Below are positions 1 to 11,301 of a DNA stretch of 41,959 nucleotides, in pieces (the stretch's first letter is position 1; each line of letters opens with the position of its first letter). Source of the stretch: Basidiobolus meristosporus CBS 931.73 (lineage: Eukaryota > Basidiobolomycota > Basidiobolomycetes > Basidiobolales > Basidiobolaceae). The DNA lies in contig MCFE01000725.1 of NCBI GenBank assembly GCA_002104905.1, positions 1 through 41,959 on the forward strand, given 5' to 3'. Under the pieces are notes generated by a model, which was given only the letters and a program-made list of their open reading frames with translations, searched no databases and had not been told where the DNA came from. Made by a program: the position numbers and the translations under genes.

Positions 1-462
1 CTAGCTCCTGTAGCTTGTATCATGTCACAAAAATGAATGGCACTATCTTGGTCCACTGGTACTATCTGGCACTATATTTAAATATTAGCCCTAAAGTAAG
101 ATCTATACAAAGCACTTATAGTGCCAGATAGTACCAGTGAACCAAGATAGTGCCATTCATTTTTGTGACATGATACAAGCTACAGGAGCTAAATTCAGAG
201 TGCCATGGGTATTGAGTACCAGATGCATATCTTCAATCTGCTTGCGCTCTAACATATCCTGCACAACATTGATCCAAAAAAAAGGTCAAAAAATGGATTT
301 TCTCCAACACATGGGGTGAAACACAGGGGCTGCTTTGCATGAAGATGCAGAGCTATGTTTCACACTCTGTGGCCAGGTAGAGGCTCACTTGGCCTCTCTG
401 GCACACTATGGCATCATTTGGCACTGATGGCTCAATGTGGCACTATCTAACGGAACAAGTCT
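1..462. mobile_element. Palindromic (foldback) MITE, cut by the window start
   Basis: This is the right 462 bases of a palindromic element whose complete copy lies at 11354-12087. By that alignment about 270 bases lie outside the window. A 40-base spacer (77-116) separates the remaining left arm (1-76) from the right arm (117-462). The right end reads ...AACGGAACAAGTCT, the reverse complement of the left end of the Harbinger-like element at 19331. The element is non-coding: the short open frame at 137-319 recurs in other copies only because the DNA is similar. Confidence 0.85.
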
Positions 463-589
463 ACTATGTAGTTAGCAAAGATAACAAGCTGCTCAGTTAT
501 AAACTGGTTGAGCATATTCCCCATGCATCTCTGATTTGAGCCATAGATATTGTAGCCCCTTTGCAGAGTCTTGTTGTCATTAACCGCTC
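463..589. other. Unassigned AT-rich sequence
   Basis: No gene or recognisable repeat is seen here. The segment lies between the end of a MITE and the first clear match to a decayed gypsy LTR. Confidence 0.3.
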
Positions 590-1610
590 AAATGGTGTTT
601 GCAGTGGAAACCACTATCCCGTTAGTTTCTGCCCCAAATATTAGTATTGTGCTCATATCCTGCTTACCCTGATTAGTTATCAGCATTAGTTTTTCCAAAT
701 GTTATAGAGCTTTGTGATTGTACAATATATCTTCATCAGGCAAGCTCTGCATCAGTGACAATAACACATGACATAGGTTTGTGCTGCCATCCCTACCATT
801 TCAATACTATATATGGTATCTCTTTGTTACAAAGGCTTTAGACTACTGATCCCTGATTGATTGGATGTGCTGTGCCTATTAGAACCTTCCAGGACCTACT
901 TAGAATATTCTTAGCATGAATTGAGGCCAGCAAAAATTCTACTGATGCCTGGAATCTTCTAGAACTATATCATTAGGGATCACTTGGCAATCACAAGAAG
1001 TATTTGAAGGAAGTAAATCCCACACTGATAAATCACCACTTCTATCAGTAACACTTCTCCCTTATTGCATAGCAGTTGATCACTGCACCTACCTTATCAG
1101 TTATGCATATTCTATCTTATTGGTATTATCCAAATTTTATTGGTGTCATCCCCATCTGATGTTACTTCTGATTAGTATCCCAGATGTTATTCAGCTTTGC
1201 AACCCCTATATCTATCTATGTTAAGCAAGTACTTGCATTGGAAAAATATTTGAGGAAAGTCAATCCCTCATCAATAAATCATTCCTTCTATTGGTACCAC
1301 TTCTCCCCTATTGATTAGCAGTTGATCACTGAACCCACCTCCAACAGTTATACCTCAGACCTGCTTGAGTTGTGTAGCTTCTCCCAGGAGTACCTTGACA
1401 CCACCACAGCACTTGCTCTGAGGGTCTAATCTAGTCAGATGTTAAGGATCCATCAGTTGGATATGTATGCAATGGTGCAAACTTCTGTTCAACTGTATTG
1501 TATCTTGCTTCACTATGGCTCTCTGCTCCTCTATACCTAGTGAGCAGCTTTGACTGTTAAGCTGTATGTTATATTACATTTCACATCTTTGTTTGTGACA
1601 ATTCATGGCT
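590..1610 (-). repeat. Decayed LTR of the large gypsy family (LTR-A), minus orientation
   Basis: Stretches match the reverse complement of the LTR at 23488-24558 in the same order. They include the 'ccatccctaccatttc...atatatggtatc' block near 790-830, the 'ggatgtgctgtgcct' block near 863-880 and the 'cttctcccaggagtacc' block near 1380. A segment ending in a gcagttgatcactg motif occurs twice (about 1010-1085 and 1250-1335), so there is an internal duplication or a merger of two copies. Divergence is high and the edges are approximate. Confidence 0.5.
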
Positions 1611-1622
1611 CTAGTAAGTAGT

Positions 1623-1843
1623 AGACTTGTTCTGTTGGATAGTGCCACATTGAGTCATGAGAACCAAATGATACCATAGTGTGCCAGAGAGGCCAAGTTA
1701 ACCTATGCTTGGCCACAGAGTTTGAAGCATAGCTCTGCATATTCATGCAAAGCAGCCCCTATGTTTCACCCATTGTGTTGGAGAAAGTTCACTTTTGACC
1801 TTTTTTTTTATGTCTTTGTAGTGCAAGATGTGTAAAAGTACAA
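1623..1843. mobile_element. Left arm of a palindromic MITE, truncated
   Basis: It starts with AGACTTGTTCTGTTGGATAG and follows the left arm of the 11354-12087 element for about 220 bases, through the poly-T tract near 1800. It then joins a gypsy LTR fragment abruptly. The centre and right arm are missing. The flank AGT finds no partner. Confidence 0.75.
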
Positions 1844-2020
1844 ACTTGAGAAATAACTAAAATATATGTAAGTAATAAATACTTTGAGTATCCCTCTCAA
1901 GTGTTGGCATAAAGGTCAGTTAGCTGTTGACATGGTTTCCTGGAAGTGTCTTGTGGAATGATATTAGAGGTTCATGTGTCAGCAGCTGCATCAATTGTGG
2001 TATCCAAGAGAAAAGTGTGA
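1844..2020 (+). repeat. LTR-A fragment, plus orientation
   Basis: It matches the middle of the LTR at 23488-24558 (the region around 23855-24030), including 'actttgagtatcc', 'aaggtcagttagctg' and 'ggtttcctggaagtgtc'. It is a truncated fragment joined directly to a MITE arm. Confidence 0.6.
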
Positions 2021-3115
2021 TAAAGCTGTTGAATGGTTTGACTGAACCAAAGGGACAATTAAGTCCAGAATCTTGGGATTGCCAGGGAAGTAGTAGAAAT
2101 ATTAGCCAAAAGGTTCTGGTCTGATATTGGTATTTCATATAGTTGGGCTTGGTTATAAAGGCAAGCAGCTAGCTTGCTATACAGGCTAGGCTTGGTGTTT
2201 TTAAAAGTGCAATCTGTGCTAGGCTTGGGTGGAGACTGGAACAGAATTGTTGAATTCTTCTTTTTTCCCCAGACTCAATTTTAATTTTGCTGAGAAACAC
2301 ATTAAGCCAAAAGGTCAGTAAGCTTGATAAATACTTTTCTGATCAAGTTGGATTTTAAGCACCAAGATATTGAATCAATTGAAATCTGTGTGGGTGCTGA
2401 TAGGTGCACAAGATAAACAAAAATTGCATCATCAATCAGCTGATGTATTGGCAACTGCTGGGTGGCTGGAACAGGTACAGATGACTAATTGCCTAGAAAG
2501 ACTTGGCATGTTACATTGAGGATGTAATGACCACATAGAAATTGATTAGTTGTGACAGAAAAAAATAAAATCCAAGAAGTGACAAATTATCCATAGCTGG
2601 GATTAGTTATGTTTGGGCTAGGGAAAATTGGTTAGGGGACTTGAACTTTTAACTTGGTAGGATTGGCCAAGTGTTTAAGTTTTGATGCAAAACATCACTG
2701 CCTACTGGAAGAGGAGTCTTCTGATAACTTATATGCTCCCCTGCAGCTCAATATTGCTCAATATTGCTAACATTGTTGGAGTTGGTGTAAGGATCCCAAG
2801 TGCTGGGTTTGGCACCTAATCTTTATACTTAACTAAATAAAGGCAACTTGGTTCTTCTCCATCATGGTCTACAATATCTTTAACTACTTAGGATTTTGAA
2901 GTTACTGGGTTTCAGATTCCAGTTTGAGTAAAGAAGGTGGAAAGATCTTGGGTTGCAGTGCTCCAGTATTGCTGTGAGGTATATAAGATCCTCCAGTAGT
3001 GCATCTAACAACCTCAAATGAGCTTTTGTAATTGGGGTGAAATATAGATTGTCAGATTGTCATGACATATTACCCATCTGGGAAGCTGCTGCTGTTGTAT
3101 CTTGAGGTAATATGG
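2021..3115. other. Gene-free AT-rich sequence, probably old retroelement debris
   Basis: No open frame here looks like a real gene. On the minus strand near 2030-2075 a short stretch resembles the segment of gypsy integrase just before its catalytic core: a PFGSVKPFNS reading compares with PLEPVRPFKR in the element at 4356-4706. The resemblance is weak. Nothing else is recognised. Confidence 0.35.
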
Positions 3116-3484
3116 TGTTACAAGTCTTGGTATAAGAGTTGTAGAAGAATAGGGAGTTTAGCTAGTATTGTATTCACTAAAGCTTTAACTGATCTTTACT
3201 GAGATTCCAGCAGCTCCTTATATACATTTTGCCAGATCAATTGCTGACTAATTGTGTTTCCTAATGTAGGCTATGGCTGATGACTCATTTGATTGCATCA
3301 TCATCACCAAATAAGATCCTACCTGGTATATCAATTTTTGTCTGATAAGGATCTGCTGATTCATTTGCTGACTAATGCTACTGATTTGATATATATAACT
3401 GATATACTGATAACCTAAACATATAACCAGTTGATTTGACTAAAAACTGATCTAACTTCAGCATTCAAGTGGCAGATCATAATA
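3116..3484 (-). repeat. 3' LTR of the small gypsy element
   Basis: It aligns over its whole length with 5891-6259 and has the same length (369 bases). The terminal CA/TG on the 3485 side is mutated, so the edge reads CATAATA instead of CATAACA. Confidence 0.9.
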
Positions 3485-3559
3485 TTCTCCCATACTAAAG
3501 TTGAGAGGTTCTCCTGATTATTTTTTCTTGTGATACCAATATCTTGATAGTTAAGTATT

Positions 3560-5700
3560 ATCAGCAAGTCTTGCAAGCTTGAGTCTGTCCCTATGCACTA
3601 AGTCTTCCCAGATATTGCCTTGTTTATCCACTAGTTGGTAAGTTGCAAATGGACATTCTCTGATGATCTTGATTGGTCCTGTCTATTGTGGCTCAAACTT
3701 CTGCCAAGTGTTGCTTCTTAGTAATACAAAGTTCCCAACTGTCAATGATTATGGTGCTATAGTCTTATCAAATCTCTGCATCATATTTTCTGCACTTTGA
3801 GATACTTTGGTCTGTGCCTCTTGACGTCTTTGTTCCCGTTGCTGGTGTCTACTTGGCTGCCTGAGTTCATCTTCTATGGTGTCTGTGAGCTTTGGTTGTG
3901 TGAGATCTCCTGGAATCCTAGGTTCACATCCAGACACTAAGTAAAATGGCAATTGCTGGGTGGTATTGTGTACTCTGACTCTGCATGGAAAGAGTGCTTG
4001 GTCTATATACTCATCCCATCTACTGACAACTCCATTTGCATACTTGGTCAGCATTTTTCCAAATAATCCATTCAACCGTTCAGTGACTTCATTAGTTCTG
4101 GGGTGATATGCCAAGGTTTTCAAGTGTTTGATCTGCTGCACTTCCAGGTAAGCTTCCAGTGTCTTGCCATAAAGGTTGCACCTCTATTGGATGGAATCTC
4201 TATAGGGCATCCAAATTTCATAAGGATCTCATGGTAGATGAAGCTTACAACTTCTTGTTCACTGGCTATAGGTATGGCTTAGCAACTGGCCATTTGGTGG
4301 CATGGTCAATTGCTACTAGGATCCAACAGTTGCATTTCCTGGTAGTTGGCAGTCTTCAAATAAAGTCAATTCCCCATCTTTTAAATGGTCTTACAGGCTC
4401 CAAGGGAAAAAGTACAGCAATGCTCTGTGGTTGGCCTTGGTTGATTTGGCAATTTAGGCATGTTTTCACTAGCTTCTCAAGGTCTTGCTTCATTCTGGGC
4501 CACCATGATCTGGCTTTCACAAGGCTATAGATTCCTTCAATTCCAAGATGTCCATATCCATTGTGTAGCTTATGTATTAAATCCAGGCAAGAAACATAAG
4601 GGCAATAGGCAATAGGGCTTCCATCAAAAATTTGGTAGAGTGTTTCATTCTGTACAACAAATTTGCTGGCTTCATCACGGATTATCTTCTTGATATCTTC
4701 ATCCACCTCATTAGGAATGGCTTAGTCCTCCAAGTACTTTGGTAATAGGCTAGGCCAATCTGATTCATGCACCAAGTTGAGTTGTGCAACTTGATCTAAT
4801 CTTGATAAGGCATCAGCAACCATGTTGTTTTTTCCAGGACAGTAGACAAACTCCAGGTCAAATTGCTGAATGTATTCACTCCATCTTGTCATTCTTCTAG
4901 AGAGTACCTTCTGAGTAAATATACACTTGAGGGAGGCATGATCAGTCTTCATAGTGCATTTGACTCCTTCAATATAGCATCTCCATATCTTCAAACAGTG
5001 TATTATAGCAAGCATCTTCTTCTTGTGCACTGGAGAGCTTTGTTCTGCTGAACTCAGTATCTTGGATTCAAAGGCAACAGGGTAGTCCTTTCCCTTGTGT
5101 TCATGACTCAACACTCCACCAATTGCATAATCTGAAGCATCCATGCACTGAGTAAACTCTTTTCTGAAGTCAGGTATTCTTAAGCTTGGTTGTTTAGCAA
5201 GTTCATTTTTGAGCATCTGAAAGGCAGTCTCACAAGCTATGTCCCACTTATAGGTGTTGTCTTTCTTGAGGATATCAATTAAAGGGGCTGCAATACTTGC
5301 AAAGGACTTGACAAATCTCCAATAATACAAAACCATTCCAAGGAATGATCTGAGCTCTGATGTGCTATGGGGCTGCTTCAGGTTCTTGATAGCTTCAACC
5401 TTCTTAGGGTCTAAGGTCACTCCTGTGCTAGTCACTATGTGTCTCAGGTACTCAACATGTTCCTTGAAGAATTCACACTTGGCTAGCTTGCCATATAGCT
5501 TGTTTTCTCTTGGCTTCTTCAAGACATTTTAATGTGCCCCACATGATCCTCTTCTGTATTGCTGTATATCAATATGTCATCCAGGTAGATTATCACAGAC
5601 TTGTCTAAGTACTCCTGGAAGACAGTCTGCATCAGTGCCAAGTTCCCAGGTTTTCATTGACTCTACCATGGTACCAGTTGACTTTCACACTGAAGTTGCT
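3560..5700 (-). pseudogene. Gypsy pol remnant: RT, RNase H, integrase
   Basis: Read on the minus strand, the fragment starts near 5640 in the RT palm with an intact YLDD catalytic box (5576-5587). A frameshift or stop at about 5520 leads into the main frame 5522-4722: RT thumb (SFLGMVLYYWRF), then an RNase H-like domain with TDHASLK and an ADALSRL end. The integrase zinc region follows (4706-4356), with HKLHNGYGH and CLNCQ and a WGIDF start to the core. The core is then broken by several stops. The last part (4141-3749) has YHPRTNEVTERLN with the third catalytic acidic residue, followed by the C-terminal KFEPQ-type segment near 3690. Gag, protease and the RT fingers are missing. The fragment is non-functional. 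Confidence 0.85.
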
Positions 5701-5890
5701 CTTGACAGGGTTCTGCTAGCTTTGGGCCATGGTAGTCATTCCTTGTTGTTGCTGGCTAAGGAGCTGTAGTGACTGTTGCTGCCGGGCCAGGATTTGCTGC
5801 ATAGCATTCTTTCATTCTTAATTTTTGGACATCTTGAGCAAGGCTTCTTCTTTCTTGAGGAGGGAGGTCTCTGATTATTTCTACTACCAA

Positions 5891-6259
5891 TGTTACAAGT
5901 CTTGGTATAAGAGTTGTAGAAGAATAGGGAGTTTAGCTAGTATTTTATTCACTAAAGCTTTAACTGATCTTTATTGAGATTCCAGCAGCTCCTTATATAC
6001 ATTTTGCCAGATCAATTGCTGACTAATTGTGTTTCCTAATGTAGGTTGTGGCTGATGACTCATTTGATTGCATCATCATCACTCAATAAGATCCTACTTA
6101 GTATATCTATTTCTGTCTCATAAGGATCTGTTGATTCATTTACTGACTAATGCTACTGATTTGATAGAAAATAGTGATATACTGATAACCTAAATGTATA
6201 ACTAACAGATTTGAGTAAAAACTGATCTAACTTAAACATTTAAGCGGCAGATCATAACA
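5891..6259 (-). repeat. 5' LTR of the small gypsy element
   Basis: It is a 369-base direct repeat of 3116-3484 with TG...CA-type ends. The putative PBS (TTGGTAGTAG in the minus sense) abuts its internal edge at 5890. Confidence 0.9.
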
Positions 6260-6629
6260 TTACTTTAGGGCTAGTATTTGAATACAGTACCAGATAGTAC
6301 AAATGGTCCAAGAAAGTGATATACATTTTTGTGACATGTTACAAGCTGTAGGAGCTAGATTCAGAGTGCCACAGGTATTGAGTACACAATAGATATCTTC
6401 AGTCCTTCTGTTCTCTAGCACATCCTGCACAACATTGATCCCAAAAAAAAGTTTGAAAATTAAATTTCCCTCAGCACAATGGGTAAAACTTAGGGGCTGC
6501 TTTGTATGAACATGAAGAACTAGGTTTTGCACTCTGTGGCCAAATATAGGCCAACTTGGCCTCCCTGGCACACTACAGTATAATTTGGAGCTAATAGCTC
6601 AATGTGGCACTATCTAATGGTACAAGTCT
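6260..6629. mobile_element. Right half of a palindromic MITE
   Basis: It starts inside the MITE spacer (ttactttagggcta) directly after the gypsy LTR and runs to the right terminus ...GGTACAAGTCT at 6629. It is followed by ATT, the 3-base duplication also found at the complete copy. The left half is not adjacent: the gypsy element replaced or removed it. Confidence 0.8.
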
Positions 6630-6647
6630 ATTCTCTGAGTGCATTGA

Positions 6648-6896
6648 ATGTTATGAATAGGTACAAGGCAGGGGAGTAGAGCTAGACAAGGCACAATCTT
6701 GAATGGACTTATGTGTGGATCACCTATATAAACTCCAATGTGAAGCTTCCATAAAATCTTCTGTTGTGGAATGCTGCCATGGCTTTTCTAGAATTTGCTG
6801 GAATGTAGTAGAACTCTTTAGAAAGAGCCATGATTTCTTCATCAACTTGATTTGGCCAGGCCATGAAAGCTCAAATATGTCATGTGATCATGAAAA
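6648..6896 (+). repeat. Divergent LTR-B copy
   Basis: It starts TGTTATGAATAG, like the left terminus of the 10.7-kb insertion at 18184, and follows that LTR for about 70 bases ('acaaggcagg..gctag'). It picks up again at the 'gaagcttcca..aatg' block and ends near 'gtcatgtgatcatga', like the right terminus at 28884. It is much shorter than the 18184 copy (about 250 against 490 bases), so internal parts are deleted. Confidence 0.6.
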
Positions 6897-7102
6897 TGAA
6901 GACTCACTGCATCCTGCTTACACAATCTGCCCGTGGTAAAAGGATTGAGGTTACTACATATCTGGCTTGAAAACACACAGCTAAGACCACTACCAGCAGG
7001 TAACAAGCTCAAGTTACTTAATTATATGAGTTGTGCACCTATAGATTTGTTTGCTTTGACCATGGCTTACAGCTGAGAGGAGGATGAATGTGGTGGTGTT
7101 GT

Positions 7103-8110
7103 AGTAGCACCCACTGACAAATGCGCCCATTGTTATATCTTCTACTATACTACTTCCTACTACCATTATTTTAGTTTATCTTGTTTGTCTTATCTGTTCT
7201 GTACTATCCCATAAGCCTTCTGACAATGACACCTGCTTCTTTTATTGCATAAGTTATCTTTTACTTTATCTATGAATACTGTATGTAAGTGCTTCTATGA
7301 TAGGCAAGTACCTGTGCCAGTATTGATGGCTCATGACTAGACAGTGTCATTATCTCTGCCATATTCATCCCATATATGACTTCCATATGATACATAGCTT
7401 TCAGGACACCAATCTCTGATTATTTAGATGTGCTGTTCATCTTGAAGCATTCCAGCATCTACTCGGAGCATTCTTAGCTCATTCTGAAGTCACGCAAATT
7501 TCTAGTGACCTCTGGAACCTTCTGGAGCACCATGTAAAGTAAATACTTGGCCAGTAAGAAAAGTATATATGGGAGTCAATCAATCAACAATAAATAAGCA
7601 TCCCTTGCATCAGTATACCAACTTATTGATTGATGTAACCACTGCTTCTATTTGCTGCCTGATCTTGCAATCTCAGACACAGGAGACTCCCATAAAACTA
7701 TGCCTACTGTGTACTGTATGTGACGAATACTCTGAGTTGGTATCTTTTATTATATTTGATTCTTTCCAAAATGTTTTCTTGTGCAGACAGTGGTACTATT
7801 CTATCTTTATGATTTTTGACCATAGCTACATCCCTATGATGTCCCAGCTGGTAGAGTATGCAGCTGTTTTAATATTGAAAGTTTTATCACATCATCATCT
7901 AAATGGATCCTGAGCCACTGATATACTTTTGTAAATATTTCCACTTTGATTGGTATACAACTACAAAATTTGCAGAGCTGACCAAGCTTTATTAAATAGA
8001 TTGCACTCAAAATGCTAATTTTGCCAGTACTTTGGTACCAGACTCTAGTATATTGGTATCTCAAGTTGGAGTGCTTGGGGGATATGTGATTAATCACAAC
8101 TCTTCAGATC
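7103..8110 (-). repeat. Decayed full-length LTR-A, minus orientation
   Basis: It aligns in order, end to end, with the reverse complement of 23488-24558. Landmarks are 'gtagtagcacccactgacaaatg' near the start, 'tactatcccataagcc', 'gataggcaagtacctgtgccagta', 'ggatgtgctgttc' and 'atctcaagttggagtg' near the end. There are many substitutions. It looks like an old solo LTR; no internal gypsy sequence abuts it. Confidence 0.65.
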
Positions 8111-8521
8111 CAATCCACAGCAATCAAATATCAAGAAGTTTTCCCTCCCACTGCAACAAGATATGTATATAACAGTATAAAGTAAGTGTATTTCACTTTG
8201 AACCTAAACCTCAATATTTGGAATTAAACTATTTTCTTCAGAATTGGTAGAGTATTAACGTACTATATTTTCTGACATATTAACATGCCACTTTCATTGA
8301 CTCTACTTTATAGTTAGCTTGACTAGTTATGGAGAGCATCTTTTTGTGGCAGGGCCTTCTTCTCAAAAGCAAAGTGCTTATAAACATAGTCCTTTAGTAG
8401 CAATATTGCTACTTAACTTTAACACAACAATAGTGAGGAAACTCTTTCTCCCAACTAGCAGAGACACATCCAAAGCTATGTTGACACAAAGCAGAGAGCA
8501 AGCTTGGGGCTCATAATTGGT
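8111..8521. other. Gene-free AT-rich stretch; possible copia gag remnant at its end
   Basis: No credible gene. The last bases (8500-8521) read gcttggggctcata, the complement of the copia primer site plus gag start. The minus-strand sequence beyond may therefore be a decayed gag, but only the first five codons look similar. Confidence 0.35.
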
Positions 8522-8957
8522 TATAATTCTCTGAGGCTTATTGGAAGTTGTATGGAGAACTAAAGCATCCACATGTTATTCACTTGTACAATAATTGATC
8601 CAAACTATTGCATTTAAACTTTTGATTGTTGCAATATTCTGTAGAGTATTGGAGGTGATGTAGAGGACTAGAGAATTTGCATGTTATTCACTTGTAGATT
8701 TAGTGATCAAAAGTATGGTATTTATACTTTGGATATAGTGGAGCAAGCATACATGTTGAGTGTGTTAAGGAAGGCCCCAAGAATGTATGTGTAAAGTGTG
8801 GGGGCTTTTAGACAACTTTGAAAAAGATCAAATGCTGGGCACCTGATAACTTGGCAAAAACATTTCAAGTAATTTGCAACAAGAAATTTGTTCAGGGCAG
8901 AAGGCTAATCAAAGAATAATATCTATTTGCCTAAGTTAGCGTGAATTTTATGCAACA
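8522..8957 (-). repeat. Ancient copia-type LTR, partly duplicated
   Basis: From about 8640 it follows the minus-oriented copia LTR: 'gtgttaaggaaggccccaag', 'gacaactttgaaaa', 'aacaagaaatttgttcagg', ending in tgcaaca at 8957. The first 120 bases seem to repeat the same LTR start (two 'gttattcacttgta' blocks at 8575 and 8688). The primer-site motif ggggctcata lies just outside, at 8509-8521. It is strongly diverged from the other copia LTRs here. Confidence 0.6.
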
Positions 8958-9049
8958 ACTTAATAATTGCAATATTGATATATAGGGCAAGCAAGTATAT
9001 AGAGCTTGTCAAGGGAGTGTGGTAATCCAATGTATTCCATTACTACAAT

Positions 9050-9756
9050 AGACTTGTTCTGTTGGATAGTGCCACATTGAGCCATTAGTGCTAAACAATG
9101 CCATAGGGTGCCAGGGAGGCCAAGTGAACCTATACTTGGCCACAGAGTGTTAAACATAGCTCTGCATCTTCATGCATAGCAGCCCCTGTGTTTCATCCAT
9201 GATGAAGGAGAAAATCCATTTTTGGATCTTTTTTTGGGTCAGTGGTGTGCAGGATGTGTAAGAGCACAGAAGAACGGAAGACATGCATCAGGTACTCAAT
9301 ACCCATGGCACTCTGAATCTAGCACCTGTGGCTTGTAACATGTCACAAAAATGCTTGGTACTATCTTGGTCCACTGGTTCTATATGGCACTATAAGTGTG
9401 TTGTATAGATCTTACTTTAGGGCTAATATTTAAATATAGTGCCAGATAGTACCAGTGCACCAAGATAGTGCTGTTCATTTTTGTGACATGATACAAGCTA
9501 CAGGAGCTAGATTCAGAGTGCCATGGGTATTGAGTACCAGATGCATATCTTCAATCTGCTTGTGCTCTAACACATCCTGCACAACATTGATCCAAAAAAA
9601 AGGTCAAAAAATGGATTTTCTCCAACACATGGGGTGAAACACCGGGGCTGCTTTGCATGAAGATGCAGAGCTATGTTTCACACTCTGTGGCCAGGTAGAG
9701 GCTCAATTGGCCTCTCTGGCACACTATGGCATCACTTGGCACTCATGGCTCAATGT
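9050..9756. mobile_element. Palindromic MITE, right terminus lost
   Basis: It starts AGACTTGTTCTGTTGGATAG after AAT (9047-9049). The left arm runs to about 9394, the spacer to 9434 (inverted relative to the 11354 copy), and the right arm to 9756. There it breaks at ggctcaatgt, about 25 bases before the expected end, and joins the middle of a copia LTR. A deletion or recombination removed the right terminal repeat and the start of that LTR. Confidence 0.85.
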
Positions 9757-10008
9757 TTTATACTTTTACATGGTCTTGGCATTACACACACACAGAATAA
9801 GATAAGGAAGGTCCCAAGAACATGTGTGCAAAGTTTGGGGCTGTTTGGACAACTTTAAGAATTTTCATGTTCTGGGTACCTGGTATTTTGGTGAAAATAT
9901 TCCAAGTCCCAACAAGGAATTTGGTTGGTATTCTCTAGGATAAGAAGGTAATGATTCAAGTGACTAAGTTAGGTGAATATTTAGGTGGAAATACAAATTT
10001 TTACAACA
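9757..10008 (-). repeat. Truncated 3' LTR of the minus-strand copia element
   Basis: It matches the copia LTR from 'tttatacttttac' to its TTTTTACAACA edge at 10008. About 100 bases at the outer side are lost at the junction with the MITE. A purine-rich tract (GAGTGGAAG on the minus strand, about 10009-10018) lies between the pol stop codon and the LTR, as expected for a polypurine tract. Confidence 0.85.
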
Positions 10009-10019
10009 CTTCCACTCAG

Positions 10020-11301
10020 CTAAATGTTCATACTGACTAGTCCTAATTTTGACCTAAGATATTCAAACTTGTCTCTAGCTAATGGTTTGGTAAATATGTC
10101 TGCAGTCATTTCATCTGTAGGACAGTAAAGTAAGCTAACTAAGTTATTCTCTATAGCTTCACATATGAAATAATCTCTAATATCTATGTGCTTAGTTCTA
10201 GCATTAAAAGTTGGATTTTGACCTAATTGTGTACATCCTTGATTATCTTGAAATAAAGTAATAGGCATCTTTGGACATAGGCCTAAATCTGTAAAAAGTT
10301 TTCTTAACCACATTGCTTCTTTTCTAGTTTCACAGGCTGCCATATACTCTGCTTCTGTGGTGGAAAGTGCTACAGTTGGTTGCTTTCTTGAATTCCTTGA
10401 AATTGCTCCTTTACAGTAAAGAAAGGTGTATCCTATGGTGGATCTTCTGTCTTCAAGATTTTGTCCCCAATCAGCATCAGAGTATCCCACAAGATCCTGT
10501 TCTGAGTCCTTATAAGTGTATCTTAAGCATATATCAGCAGTTCCTTTTAGGTATCTAAAAATCCACTTAACTGCTGCAATTGATCAGATCCATAGTTCTG
10601 ATTATGTTTGCTGACAACTCCCACTGAATATGAGATATCTGGACGTGTTCCTAGCATGATATACATCAGACTGCTGACCATAGATTGATAAGGAAAGTCA
10701 GGGCTTTCAGATGGCACCAAGCTCTCTTGATTTGGTTGAGTTTTAACCAAATTAAGGTTTGTCTCCATTGGGGTAGCTACCAGTTTACAGTCTTCCATTT
10801 GGTGCTTCTTTAGTATATGTTGAATATACTTGGATTGGCTTAGGGTAATAGTCTGGGTACTTCTGTCTATGGAGAACTTAATCTCTAAGTAGTAACTAAG
10901 TTCTCCTAGATCGGACATCTTGAACTCCTTAGATAGGCTGGATTTAGTCTCTTCCAATGTTTCTAGGTTATAGGTGGCTATAATAAGATCACCCACATAT
11001 AGAGCTAATAGAACTGGATTTGCTCTATCTGACCTATAGGGTATGCTATAGTCAACATTACTCCTTCTGAAACTTGGATATTTCAAATAGGAATATATCT
11101 TGCAACTCCAGGCTCTTGGTGATTGTTTGAAACCATATAGTGTGTTTTTAAGCTTGCAGACCAAATGGGGGTTAACTTGGTCAACAAACCCATCAGGCTG
11201 GTCCATATACACGTCCTCATCAAGTTCTCCATTCAAAAATGCAGTTTTTACATCCATTTGATGAATAAAAAACTTATATTTGGCTGCAATACGCAATATA
11301 A
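10020..11301 (-). pseudogene. Copia pol, RT to RNase H part (minus element)
   Basis: The minus-strand frame enters RT at 11301 (AAKYKFFIHQMDVKTAFLNGELDE), passes the catalytic box near 10985-11002, and then changes frame around 10550. The frame 10490-10020 carries RNase H with STTEAEYMAA, QDNQGC and the conserved DIFTKPL end before a stop at 10020. The catalytic box reads YVGD instead of YVDD, so one catalytic aspartate is lost. With the frameshift and the LTR insertion upstream, this copy cannot make active RT. Confidence 0.88.

Larger units (their letters stand above)
3116..6259 (-). mobile_element. Ty3/gypsy element with paired LTRs and internal deletion
   Basis: Two direct repeats of equal length, 369 bases each (3116-3484 and 5891-6259), start with TGTTACAAGTCTTGG on the plus strand and end with GATCATAACA; the left copy has AATA at its end. 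They flank about 2.4 kb of minus-strand pol. In the minus sense the right copy is the 5' LTR, and it is followed immediately by TTGGTAGTAG, which could be a primer-binding site. A purine-rich TATGGGAGAA sits just before the 3' LTR. Most of gag, protease and early RT is absent. The flanks TATGG and TTACT do not match, so no target duplication is visible. The right flank is the spacer of a MITE. Confidence 0.85.

Noticed and set aside
137-319. A 60-residue ORF that recurs with close similarity at 9455-9637 and 11474-11680
   Set aside because: It lies in the arms of the palindromic MITEs, is read from either arm, and its conservation is explained by recent DNA copies. There is no start context or domain to support a peptide gene.
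3111-6264. A target duplication around the small gypsy element
   Set aside because: The flanks are TATGG and TTACT. The right flank is MITE spacer but the left flank is not, so one side has been rearranged.
1623-6629. One MITE split by everything between 1623 and 6629
   Set aside because: The left arm and the right half could be one element, but the outer flanks (AGT and ATT) differ and the inner break points do not meet. They are more likely two copies.
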